NCBI GenBank assembly: GCA_041695085.1
Contig: JBGFRO010000022.1
Location: forward strand, 62,001 to 126,000
Direction of reading: 5' to 3'
Length of the DNA stretch: 64,000 nucleotides
DNA from: DYFT01 sp041695085
GTDB lineage: Bacteria; Bacteroidota; Ignavibacteria; UBA10030
Shown here: positions 35,294-43,901 of the stretch, piece after piece
Layout: each line of letters begins with the position of its first letter
Numbering within the stretch: position 1 is the first letter of the stretch
The notes under the pieces: generated by a model
Databases searched by the model: none
What the model saw: only the letters and a program-made list of their open reading frames with translations
What the model was told of the DNA's origin: nothing
Made by a program: the position numbers and the translations under genes

Positions 35294-36120
35294 CTCCCTC
35301 CCCCTTTCATCCCCCTCCAGAGGGGGACAAGCATAACGAAAACAACTTCTTTGGCATGCATCTACGCGAACACCTGTCCCCCTCCCCGAGGGGGTTAGGG
35401 GGAGGCCCAGGCCTAACCAATTCCTTCAAAGACTGAAGCCATCTTCAATGTGTCAAGAACAACCTTTCAAATTGCCCGACTTCCATTCAACGCGCTCACC
35501 TGCTCCTCCCCCTTTCATCCCCCCCAGAGGGGGACAAGCATAACGAAAACAACTTCTTTGGCATGCATCTACGCGAACACCTGTCCCCCTCCCTGAGGGG
35601 GTTAGGGGGAGGGTTAGGCCTAACCAATTCCTCCGAGTGCTGAAACCATCTTCAATGTGTCAAGAACAACCTTTCAAATTGCCCGACTTCCATTCAACGC
35701 GCTCACCTGCTCCTCCCCCTTTCATCCCCCTCCAGAGGGGGACAAGCACAACGAAAACAACTTCTTCGGGATGCATCTACGCGAACACCTGTCCCCCTCC
35801 CCGAGGGGGTTAGGGGGAGGCCCAGGCCTAACCAATTCCTTCGAGGGCTGAAACTATCTTCAATGTGTCAAGAACAACCTTTCAAATTGCCCGACTTCCA
35901 TTCAACGCGCTCACCTGCCCTCCCCCTTTCATCCCCCTCCAGAGGGGGACAAGCATAACGAAAACAACTTCTTTGGCATGCATCTACGCGAACACCTGTC
36001 CCCCTCCCCGAGGGGGTTAGGGGGAGGCCCAGGCCTAACCAATTCCTTCAAAGACTGAAGCCATCTTCAATGTGTCAAGAACAACCTTTCAAATTGCGCG
36101 ACTTCAATTCAACGCGCGCA
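35294..36120. repeat. Tandem array 2 of the 208-bp repeat
   Basis: Four copies in the same orientation as array 1, with box A starts near 35373, 35580, 35788 and 35995, so the period is 207-208 bp. It starts directly with box B. In the second copy the AGGCC palindrome is replaced by the variant GGTTAGGCCTAACC, itself a perfect 14-base palindrome. The array ends in diverged sequence only about 40 bases before the stop of the iron-sulfur oxidoreductase gene. Confidence 0.95.
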
Positions 36121-36158
36121 CCTTGCGACCATCTCGAATTCAAGTTTATCTGCTGCCG

Positions 36159-38165
36159 TTACGTTTTCCTCTGCGTCGCTTCGTAGAGAATCTCAGCTAC
36201 ATCCTTCACTTGAACACGCTCCGCGGCTTCCTTTGCCTTCACGCCGTCGTTCAACATCGTCATACAAAACGGACACGCTGTACTAATGATGTCCGGATTC
36301 TGCGCCAACGCCTCCTCTGTTCGCTCGATGTTCACGCGCTTCCCCTCGCGTTCCTCCATCCACATCCTCCCTCCTCCCGCCCCACAACAAAAACCTTTGC
36401 TGCGCGAGCGCTTCATCTCTTTCAACTCAATACCCGGAATCGCTTGCAAGATGTCACGCGGTTGGTCGTACACATCGTTGTAACGACCAAGATAGCACGA
36501 GTCGTGGTAGGTAATTCTCGCTGCCTGTTCCTTTGTAATCGTGATCCTCCCTTCATTGATCAACTTCACGAGAAAGTCCGTGTGATGGAGTACCTTGTAC
36601 TCGCCGCCGAATTGCGGATACTCGTTTTTAATCGTGTTGAAGCAGTGCGGACAAGAGGTCACCACGGTCTTGACGCCGTAGCGATGAAGCGTCGCAATGT
36701 TCTCTTTCATCAAGATTTGGGCGAGGTACTCATTGCCAATGCGCCGAGCGGGGTCACCGGTGCACTTCTCTTCAGTTCCGAGGATGGCGAAATTGATGCC
36801 AGCCAACTTCATCAATGAAGCAAGCGCTTGGGTGACTTTTCTGTACCGATTATCGTACGAACCCGCACATCCTACCCAGAATAACACCTCGGCGCCGGGA
36901 TTCTGGGCGAGGGTCGGGATATCCATTCCTTCCGCCCACTCCGCGCGCGCTGAGGCTGGAAATGCCCACGGCGAGTAGTTGTTTTCCAAATTACGAAAGA
37001 CCACCTGCACTTCAGGCGGAAAATTCGATTCCATCAACACCAGACTTCGGCGCATCTCAACGATGGCATCTACATGTTCAATATTCACCGGACACTCCTG
37101 CATGCACGCCATGCACGTCGTGCAGGCAAACAGTTCCTCCGGCGTGATGTAGTCGTGAACGAGGGTCTTTTCAAGAGGACTCTTTTCTCCTTCCGGAACC
37201 CGCAGCGTCGCTCCCTCGCCACCTAATACGATCGGCGCTTTTTCAGACAGGCGCTTTCGAATATCGACAATAATCTTCCGCGGCGAGAGAAGCTTGCCGG
37301 TCAGGTTCGCCGGACATGCAGCGGTACATCGGCCACATTCCGTACAGGTGTACCCGTCAAGCAACTGCTTCCACGTGAGATCCTCGACATCCGAGGCTCC
37401 AAATTTCTCCACATCCTCGGCTTCCAAATTGACCGGCACTAATGCTCCCCGGGGCCTGAGCGAGGAAAAGTAGACATTTGGAACAGAGGTCAAAACATGC
37501 AGATGCTTTGAGTAGGGTAGATAGTTGAGAAACCCCAGCACCAGTACCATGTGCATCCACCAAAAGACCTCAAACCATGTTGCGGCTGGCTCGCCACGGA
37601 AAAGGGGGACGAGCGCTGCCGAAATGAAACGCCCCTCCCCCTCCACTCCTTCCACCACTATCCGCGCCGCATTCTGACCAAACATGCTCACGATAATCAA
37701 GAAGATCGTAAGGAGAATAAACGTCGCATCGAGTTTGCCGTGAAGGTCCACCTCGAGCCGCCGAGGGCGGAGGACATAGCGTCGAAAAAGGGCGTAGAGA
37801 ACGGAAAGCAGGACAAATGCCCCAAACAAATCTCCCGAGAATGCAACGACCGGATACAGCGGACCAAGAAAACGAAGTGAGAAACCTGGAACAAGTCCCT
37901 CCCCGATCGATTCAACGACGGAGGAGAGCAAGACGAGAAATCCCCAGAAGATCAGCGCGTGCATCAATCCGGCCGCGGGCTCTCGAAAGAGCTTCGACTG
38001 TCCGATAGCCACAAGAAGCGTCCGTTTGACCCGCTCGAGTGGCCGGTCAAATCGATCTTCCGGTTTGCCGAGACGAAGTGCAAGAAGAAGCTTCCGCACG
38101 CTATATGCGAAGAAGCCGAGAGAGGTGAGGAAAAGGACCAGGAAGAGAATGTTCTTTAAACCCAT
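36159..38165 (-). CDS. HdrD/FadF-like iron-sulfur oxidoreductase with membrane domain
   Basis: A 668-residue protein. The N-terminal 230 residues have five to six membrane segments like the gamma subunit of nitrate reductase, which usually holds heme b. Two [4Fe-4S] motifs follow: CTECGRCTAACP near 273-284 and CTTCMACMQECP near 350-361. The C-terminal half has two cysteine-rich CCG-type domains, including FCCGAGGGRMWM near 602. The family passes electrons between a soluble donor such as an electron-transfer flavoprotein and the quinone pool. No ETF or acyl-CoA dehydrogenase genes are adjacent. Array 2 lies 38 bases beyond its stop. Confidence 0.88.
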   Translation of the reverse strand: MGLKNILFLVLFLTSLGFFAYSVRKLLLALRLGKPEDRFDRPLERVKRTLLVAIGQSKLFREPAAGLMHALIFWGFLVLLSSVVESIGEGLVPGFSLRFLGPLYPVVAFSGDLFGAFVLLSVLYALFRRYVLRPRRLEVDLHGKLDATFILLTIFLIIVSMFGQNAARIVVEGVEGEGRFISAALVPLFRGEPAATWFEVFWWMHMVLVLGFLNYLPYSKHLHVLTSVPNVYFSSLRPRGALVPVNLEAEDVEKFGASDVEDLTWKQLLDGYTCTECGRCTAACPANLTGKLLSPRKIIVDIRKRLSEKAPIVLGGEGATLRVPEGEKSPLEKTLVHDYITPEELFACTTCMACMQECPVNIEHVDAIVEMRRSLVLMESNFPPEVQVVFRNLENNYSPWAFPASARAEWAEGMDIPTLAQNPGAEVLFWVGCAGSYDNRYRKVTQALASLMKLAGINFAILGTEEKCTGDPARRIGNEYLAQILMKENIATLHRYGVKTVVTSCPHCFNTIKNEYPQFGGEYKVLHHTDFLVKLINEGRITITKEQAARITYHDSCYLGRYNDVYDQPRDILQAIPGIELKEMKRSRSKGFCCGAGGGRMWMEEREGKRVNIERTEEALAQNPDIISTACPFCMTMLNDGVKAKEAAERVQVKDVAEILYEATQRKT

Positions 38166-38266
38166 AAATGCTTGTTCATAGGTGGACGTGACAGATCACC
38201 TCTCCACGCTGATAGGTGGAAGCGGCGGATTCGTAAGATCTCCTTCGCGTTCTCTCAGCTTCCATA

Positions 38267-39190
38267 CTACAGCCTTACTGTTCCCTCCAAAACCGTTACC
38301 GCCTCGCCTGCGATCGCGAGATACTGCACGCCGTCACCGGCAAGCTTCAGACGGATCTTTACTCTCCCCTTTCGACCGATGATATCCCCTTGCTCGCCGA
38401 TGAACTCGATGCGGCCGTCGGGAAGAATGAACGACGGTATCGGATACCCGGCGGGCAGCGCATAACGATAGAGGTAATAGCCCAGCGGACCGTTCGAAGA
38501 ACCGGTTACGGGATCTTCGTCGATCCCCACTACAGGGACGAAACACCGAGAATGAACAGCGGAGCTTCTTTCAATCGTAGCAAGTGTAAAAGCGGTGACG
38601 CCAAGTACGCGGAGCCGACGGGAAAGGGAAGCGAGCGCGCTCATCTCGGGGCGCATGTTCTTCAGAACGGAGAGCCTTCTCAACGGAAGGAACAGGAACG
38701 AATGCCGCACCGTAGGAAGACGCGACTCAACATCCCGTCGAGTCACACCGAGTACCCGAAAAAGCTCATTGGGTACCTTTCGCATCTCCGTGAAATGCGG
38801 AAGGGGAATTTGAAACTCAACGAGCGTGCAGGAATACTTCTTCTCAACCACAATCCCCAGCACTCCGCTTTTCGTTTGGAGTCGAAAGCGATACGTTCCT
38901 GAATTCTTCATCCCTAGGGCCCCCTCTTCGGCCAATGCGTGGAAGCTCGCAATCGTGGCATGACCGCACAACGCCACCTCGTGCGTCGGCGTGAACCAGC
39001 GGATCTGGAGGTCGGCATTGCGCACCGTCGGCGGCAGGATGAACGCGGTTTCGGAGAGATTCATTTCACGAGCGACGGCTCTCATCTTTGCATCCGTCAA
39101 TCCCCGTGCATCGATCACAACCCCCGCCGGATTTCCAACGCAGTGTCGATCTGCAAACGCATCGATGTGTTTCAACTGATACGATTTCAT
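38267..39190 (-). CDS. PhzF-family isomerase
   Basis: A 307-residue protein of the PhzF/diaminopimelate epimerase fold. DAFADRHCVGNPAGVV (residues 10-25), EMNLSETAF with the expected catalytic glutamate (about 42-50), ALCGHAT near 73 and DPVTGSSNGPLG near 232-243 are the family marks. PhzF itself acts in phenazine synthesis, but most homologues have unknown substrates; no other phz gene is present. It sits 26 bases after the YjbQ gene. Confidence 0.88.
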   Translation of the reverse strand: MKSYQLKHIDAFADRHCVGNPAGVVIDARGLTDAKMRAVAREMNLSETAFILPPTVRNADLQIRWFTPTHEVALCGHATIASFHALAEEGALGMKNSGTYRFRLQTKSGVLGIVVEKKYSCTLVEFQIPLPHFTEMRKVPNELFRVLGVTRRDVESRLPTVRHSFLFLPLRRLSVLKNMRPEMSALASLSRRLRVLGVTAFTLATIERSSAVHSRCFVPVVGIDEDPVTGSSNGPLGYYLYRYALPAGYPIPSFILPDGRIEFIGEQGDIIGRKGRVKIRLKLAGDGVQYLAIAGEAVTVLEGTVRL

Positions 39191-39216
39191 GGTGTCCTTT
39201 CAGATCGAACCAGTTG

Positions 39217-39636
39217 TTACATGCCCATCAGCTGGACGACAATTGTCCGATCGCGCGGCCGGTTATCGAAGTCGATGAGCACAACCTGCTGCCATGTGCC
39301 AAGCAACAATTCACCGGCGGAGAACGGAATCGTGAGTGACGGTCCCAGCAAGGAGGCTCGCACGTGTGCGTGACCGTTGCCGTCGTGCCATGTCTCGTCG
39401 TGGTGATAGCGGGCGCTGCGCGGGGCAATACGATCCAGCGCCATGGGAATATCTTTGCGGAGACCGGGTTCGAACTCCGTTGTGGTCACCGAGGCCGTCG
39501 AGCCGACGACGAAAACGACCGCACTCCCCTCCCGCAAGCGACTGTTCTTCACGACGGTGGCGACACGCTCCGTGATGTCGATCATCTCTGACTCGCCACG
39601 CGTCGAAAACTGAAGGCGTTCAGTTATGACTTCCAT
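39217..39636 (-). CDS. YjbQ/UPF0047 family protein
   Basis: A 139-residue single-domain protein. Thiamin-phosphate-synthase-like activity has been reported for members, but the physiological role is unknown. TASVTTTEFEPGL, WHDGNGHAHVRASLLG and the C-terminal QVVLIDFDNRPRDR are conserved. The start overlaps the end of the DUF4905-like gene by 13 bases. Confidence 0.9.
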   Translation of the reverse strand: MEVITERLQFSTRGESEMIDITERVATVVKNSRLREGSAVVFVVGSTASVTTTEFEPGLRKDIPMALDRIAPRSARYHHDETWHDGNGHAHVRASLLGPSLTIPFSAGELLLGTWQQVVLIDFDNRPRDRTIVVQLMGM

Positions 39637-40490
39637 ACTTTCAGCGCAACGAGTGTTTTGTGTTCTTTAAGAAAGTACACGAAAGGAGGACGAACAAAAA
39701 ACGAATCCGGGATCAGCGCCCGCGCATCTTGTACCAACGTCTCGGAATAAAGTAGCTTCCCTTGCAACGTGTCCATGACCCTCAGGACATTTTGATAGCG
39801 CGCGCCTTCGGACTCATCCGGTTCGCGAAGATGAAAACCGAGGATCGCCACACCTCCTTCCTCGAAAAAATCTACCTCGCCGGCGAGCGCTTTGCCTTGT
39901 GTTGCGAGTTGAAGCAGGTGTGACCGAGGTCCATCAAGCCACTCTTCGTCAACGGGCTCTGGAAACCGATAGGCATTTTGCTCCCCTTCACTCAGCGCAA
40001 GGGAGCGTAACGTGTGCAACTCATCTAACGACTCCTCATATCTCTCTTCAACCTCACCTGTCCGAAGATTGAGTGAGATGCCAATCCGCTTCTCAAACAG
40101 GTCGCGGTAGGCGTACACACGCTCTTTGTATCCGAACCAATACGTTATTTCCGGATTGGACCAGAGCACCTTTCCCGTTGCGACATCGACAGCGGTAATG
40201 CGTTGATGCTGGGGCATATCGGGTTTTGCAAAACCATGCAGTAGCAGGACCCCCTCCTGCACCCCCTCCATCCCCATCCACCACTCTTCGCCAAAGTTCT
40301 TCCCCTCCCAAAAGGTCTCCCCCGTCCGATCATCAACGCAGAAATAGCTCAGTCGCTTTGCATCGGCGTCCCTGCTTTCTCCGATGATCTTCCCGTCAGG
40401 AGAAAGCATCAACCTCCAGATGATCGCCGGAGAAGAATAACTCCAAGCCGGTGAGAGTTCGTTCGATCGAAAGAGCGAGAGAAATCTCAT
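39624..40490 (-). CDS. DUF4905-like protein
   Basis: A 288-residue soluble protein without signal peptide. The beta-propeller-like repeats include WRLMLSPDGKIIGESRD, and GKVLWSNPEI gives an impression of PQQ-like blades. It resembles DUF4905 of Bacteroidota; function unknown. The ATG has a perfect GGAGGATT ribosome binding site. It leads the run DUF4905-YjbQ-PhzF-oxidoreductase. Confidence 0.72.
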   Translation of the reverse strand: MRFLSLFRSNELSPAWSYSSPAIIWRLMLSPDGKIIGESRDADAKRLSYFCVDDRTGETFWEGKNFGEEWWMGMEGVQEGVLLLHGFAKPDMPQHQRITAVDVATGKVLWSNPEITYWFGYKERVYAYRDLFEKRIGISLNLRTGEVEERYEESLDELHTLRSLALSEGEQNAYRFPEPVDEEWLDGPRSHLLQLATQGKALAGEVDFFEEGGVAILGFHLREPDESEGARYQNVLRVMDTLQGKLLYSETLVQDARALIPDSFFVRPPFVYFLKEHKTLVALKVWKS

Positions 40491-40561
40491 AATCCTCCAA
40501 GAGCGATGCGCAACCTACCGATTTTTTGAGGGAGATTCAAGGATGAGGCGAGGAGAAGGGA

Positions 40562-41530
40562 TCATTGACGGACGAGATTGACCCCAGCCGAGTCTTCAGT
40601 CATGGCACCGAAGACACCAATGCCTCCGCGGATATTGCTGTAGTCGGGCTGATCCGTGCGGATGGAATACTCGTCTTGAAAACCATTGACGACGTTGAAG
40701 TACGTGTAGAGATTCGCATCGACTTGTGTCAACAGAAAGACTGCTCTGACCAGTCGCACGCGATCGGCTCCGAACTCCGACCGGATAACATCGAGGAACC
40801 GGTTGAATGCTGCACGCAAAAAGACAACCGATTCAGCTTCGAGAGAGCGTGGAGAAGCGGGGATGGTGGTTCGACGCTCCAGTTGCGGGTAAATGAACTT
40901 GCGCTCCCCTCCAACCTCAAGCATATCCTTCGGAACCTCCCGTCGACGCGGCGACCACTCGCCTGCGACGAGGACCTCGAAATCGAGATACATTCTGAGC
41001 AAATACCCGCGAGCGAAGGGGGTAATACGAGCACTCACGAGGATATTCTCGTCAAATGTTTGCGGGGATTGCACTACGTACGGATTGAGGATGGTGATAT
41101 CCCCTCTTCCGGGCATCGAGGCAGTTGCGGTCATCGTGCCGTGTGAAGGAGTCTGAATGGTCAAGGTATATACTTCAGCCAGCTCAGGTTTAAATGGATG
41201 CGCGACGTACACGGGAAGTGTTGGACCGTAACGCCGAGGATCGTCGCGGGTAATCGTCGTGTCGCGGAACAACACTGTTCTGTTTCCATAGCGAAGCATA
41301 ACAGTTGCGTTACGAATGACATGCTCCGACGTAACTTCGAATGGATCAAATGCCGGAGGATCATACGTGGTGTACACACGCACGTACTGCGTGTCGGTCT
41401 TTGAGATGAGGATTGAGTACACGACGAGTCGTTCGCGGTACGCCCCTTTCGGATTGAAATCCGTCTCGCAGCCCGCAAGCAGGACGGTGGTCAGAAGGGC
41501 AAGGACAATTCTACCTATTCGGATGACCAC
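40562..41530 (-). CDS. DUF4249 lipoprotein
   Basis: A 322-residue lipoprotein: hydrophobic leader with lipobox LAGC at residues 18-21, then a beta-rich body (YRERLVVYSILISKTDTQ). DUF4249 proteins commonly pair with TonB-dependent receptors in Bacteroidota and probably bind or cap the substrate, like SusD or the small Fec lipoproteins. The start is GTG, two bases after the receptor's stop codon, so translation is coupled. Confidence 0.85.
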   Translation of the reverse strand: MVIRIGRIVLALLTTVLLAGCETDFNPKGAYRERLVVYSILISKTDTQYVRVYTTYDPPAFDPFEVTSEHVIRNATVMLRYGNRTVLFRDTTITRDDPRRYGPTLPVYVAHPFKPELAEVYTLTIQTPSHGTMTATASMPGRGDITILNPYVVQSPQTFDENILVSARITPFARGYLLRMYLDFEVLVAGEWSPRRREVPKDMLEVGGERKFIYPQLERRTTIPASPRSLEAESVVFLRAAFNRFLDVIRSEFGADRVRLVRAVFLLTQVDANLYTYFNVVNGFQDEYSIRTDQPDYSNIRGGIGVFGAMTEDSAGVNLVRQ

Positions 41531-41532
41531 GA

Positions 41533-43743
41533 TCAGTACTCAAGATTGAGTGTAACAGATGGAAAAAAGGGAAGCATATAAACCTTCTGTCCCGTCTTCC
41601 TGTCAAAATAGAAAATGTTTCGATGGTCATAGACATTGATGACGTGAACGCCCAAGGTGCCGCTGATCGGTTCAATGGCAAAGCGATAGGTGGCGCTGAG
41701 ATCCATTCTGTGATAGGCAGGCAAACGAACAGCGTTCTTTTCCCCGAGCAACGAGTACGGTCTTCCGGTCTCTCCTACGTACGATCCGTTGAAGATGTTC
41801 TTCAGATGCAATCGGTCATAGTAGCCGACCGATTGAGTAAAGGGAAACCCACTCCCTACCTCCCATCTGACCGTCACATCGACACGATCCAGCAGGTGCA
41901 GCACGCCGAGCGCATTCAGATTATGCCGACGATCGTAGCGTGGATAATACGTGAAGTCGCCAACCGTGATCGAAGTCCAGCCGAGTGTGTAGGCCACGTA
42001 GAGGTCAAGGATGGGACTTCCATAGCGGATCAGTGTCTCAATCCCGTACGCACGGCCGCGACTGTTCACATAGTCAGGATCGAGCGCATCCACCTTATCC
42101 CGATTGTAGCTGACGAGCCGCCGATAATGCTTGTAGTACGTTTGCACGCTCGTCGAAAGAGCCGGAACAATATTGCCGTCGATCCCGACGACGAAATGAT
42201 CTGCCTGCTCCGAATCGAGGCCCAGAGGAACGCGAATCCATGCATCGAAGAGCGATATCACGTCGTCTTCGTTATTGACAGTAATGATGTTCTGACTGAA
42301 ACGACCGATGGAGCCTTTGATACGCCAATTGTCGAACAACAATTGACTGATGTTCACGCGAGGTTGAAGCACTTCAATTCCCCCCTCGCGATCGAGGATG
42401 GAACTCAGATCGATATGAAATCCTCCGTCGATCTGGAAGGAGCCGAGCGTGGCTTGATAGCGCAGCCACGTAGAGGTCTCCACAAACGAGCTGTAAAGTC
42501 GCCGCGGAATGCCAAAGTTGTTGACGAGATTGTATTCGAGCGTGGGGAAACTGAATTCAAATCCAAAGAAATACAGGTCACGCGAGTCGGTATAGAGCGT
42601 CGCATTTGCTCGCACCCCTACCTCACGCACCTGGGTCGATGCTGCCGATTGCGCCTGCGTATCTTTTTGAATGCGGCGCGCGGTGAACTTGTTTTCATAT
42701 CCGACCGCGTTGATAAAGACGCGGTCCTGAATCAACCCGGCGGCGAGGAATCCGAACGCTTCGTTGCGCCAGGAATAGTCGGGCTCATTTGCCTGCGGAG
42801 ATCTTAGGTCGTCACCGCTGAGGAAGAGCTGCAACCCGTACTTCGAGTGCTCGCTCCCCTGGACAGTTACTTTCGCAAAGACATCGTAGAATGACAACGG
42901 GAGGTCTTTATGAAGAAAGTTCTTGAAAGCATTGGAGAAAAGGGATCGCCGCCCTGAAATCAACCAGGAGGCATCTCCTATCATCGGACCTTCTGCCTGC
43001 AATTTGGTGGAAAGGAAATTGAGATTCGCTTTCCCTGAGATCTCTTTCCGTCCGCCATCCCGCGTCGTCATGTTCACAACGGACGAGAGGCGTCCACCAA
43101 ATCCGGGAGGAAACGCACCAGTATAGACCTCCGTCGTCTTGATGATGTCGGGGTCGAAAATGCTGAAGATGCCGAAGGCGTGATACGGATTGTAGACCTT
43201 GATACCGTCGAGCAAAATCAAGTTTTGATCCCCTCCTCCACCACGAACGTAGAATTGAGAGTTCACGTCACTCGTTGACACGACTCCGGGCAAAATCCGG
43301 ATCGATCGAAAGATATCTTCTTGAAGAGTTGTCGGGACGAGACGAATGTCCTTCTGGTCGAGAAGGTGGATACTGGTGCTGATCTCCGTGAGCTCTCGTT
43401 TCCCGTGTTCAGTGATAACGATCTCCGAGAATTCCACAACGGTCGGTGTGAGTTCGAAGCTGATCACAATGGGCTGACCCGGCTGGAGGCTCAGTGATTG
43501 TCGCTTCGAAGCGTAGCCGATGGAGCTTACGGAGATGGTGTACGTACCCGGTGCAACGTTCGTGATGAGGAAGAACCCTTGCAGGTTGGTCGCAGCACCC
43601 CGGTTGGTGCCGACCAGAACAACATTGGCAAACGGGAGCCGCTCGCCGCTGAGACTATCGGCCACAACGCCGCGAATATCGACTCCCTGCGCGTGCAGGA
43701 GGATCGGAAGGAGGAAGAAGAAAAGGCTGAGTCGAACGCGCAA
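41533..43743 (-). CDS. TonB-dependent receptor with carboxypeptidase-regulatory domain
   Basis: A 736-residue outer membrane receptor. Signal peptide (cleavage near HAQ, residue 19), CarboxypepD_reg-like domain (about 22-105), plug domain with the YVRGGGGDQNLILLDGIKVYNP motif (about 168-190), and a long barrel ending in the aromatic LNLEY C-terminus. The substrate is unknown, probably an oligopeptide or siderophore-like molecule with its DUF4249 partner. Start TTG at 43743 with AGAGAGG upstream and an in-frame stop directly before it. Confidence 0.92.
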   Translation of the reverse strand: MRVRLSLFFFLLPILLHAQGVDIRGVVADSLSGERLPFANVVLVGTNRGAATNLQGFFLITNVAPGTYTISVSSIGYASKRQSLSLQPGQPIVISFELTPTVVEFSEIVITEHGKRELTEISTSIHLLDQKDIRLVPTTLQEDIFRSIRILPGVVSTSDVNSQFYVRGGGGDQNLILLDGIKVYNPYHAFGIFSIFDPDIIKTTEVYTGAFPPGFGGRLSSVVNMTTRDGGRKEISGKANLNFLSTKLQAEGPMIGDASWLISGRRSLFSNAFKNFLHKDLPLSFYDVFAKVTVQGSEHSKYGLQLFLSGDDLRSPQANEPDYSWRNEAFGFLAAGLIQDRVFINAVGYENKFTARRIQKDTQAQSAASTQVREVGVRANATLYTDSRDLYFFGFEFSFPTLEYNLVNNFGIPRRLYSSFVETSTWLRYQATLGSFQIDGGFHIDLSSILDREGGIEVLQPRVNISQLLFDNWRIKGSIGRFSQNIITVNNEDDVISLFDAWIRVPLGLDSEQADHFVVGIDGNIVPALSTSVQTYYKHYRRLVSYNRDKVDALDPDYVNSRGRAYGIETLIRYGSPILDLYVAYTLGWTSITVGDFTYYPRYDRRHNLNALGVLHLLDRVDVTVRWEVGSGFPFTQSVGYYDRLHLKNIFNGSYVGETGRPYSLLGEKNAVRLPAYHRMDLSATYRFAIEPISGTLGVHVINVYDHRNIFYFDRKTGQKVYMLPFFPSVTLNLEY

Positions 43744-43827
43744 TCAATACCTCTCTCATCTGTTGGCAGAAAGTAATCAAATCCGCGCTGACATGCCACG
43801 ACCCTGCATCGAACTGCATTACACACC

Positions 43828-43852
43828 CAACCAACGGCCTCTCGTTTGGTTG
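43828..43852. promoter_or_regulatory. Inverted repeat in the divergent receptor/peptidase gap
   Basis: CAACCAA (43828-43834) and TTGGTTG (43846-43852) are a perfect seven-base inverted repeat with an 11-base spacer. It lies in the 158-base region between the divergent TonB receptor and the M28 peptidase genes and looks like an operator or a hairpin; the binding protein is not known. Confidence 0.35.
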
Positions 43853-43901
43853 CAACTCCTTTCAGTTCTTCGTAAGTTCGGGGAGTTCTGCAAGTAAAGA
43901 A

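Noticed and set aside
33964..36120. CRISPR array
   Set aside because: The repeats are about 208 bp with nearly identical sequence throughout; there are no short repeats separated by unique spacers and no cas genes.
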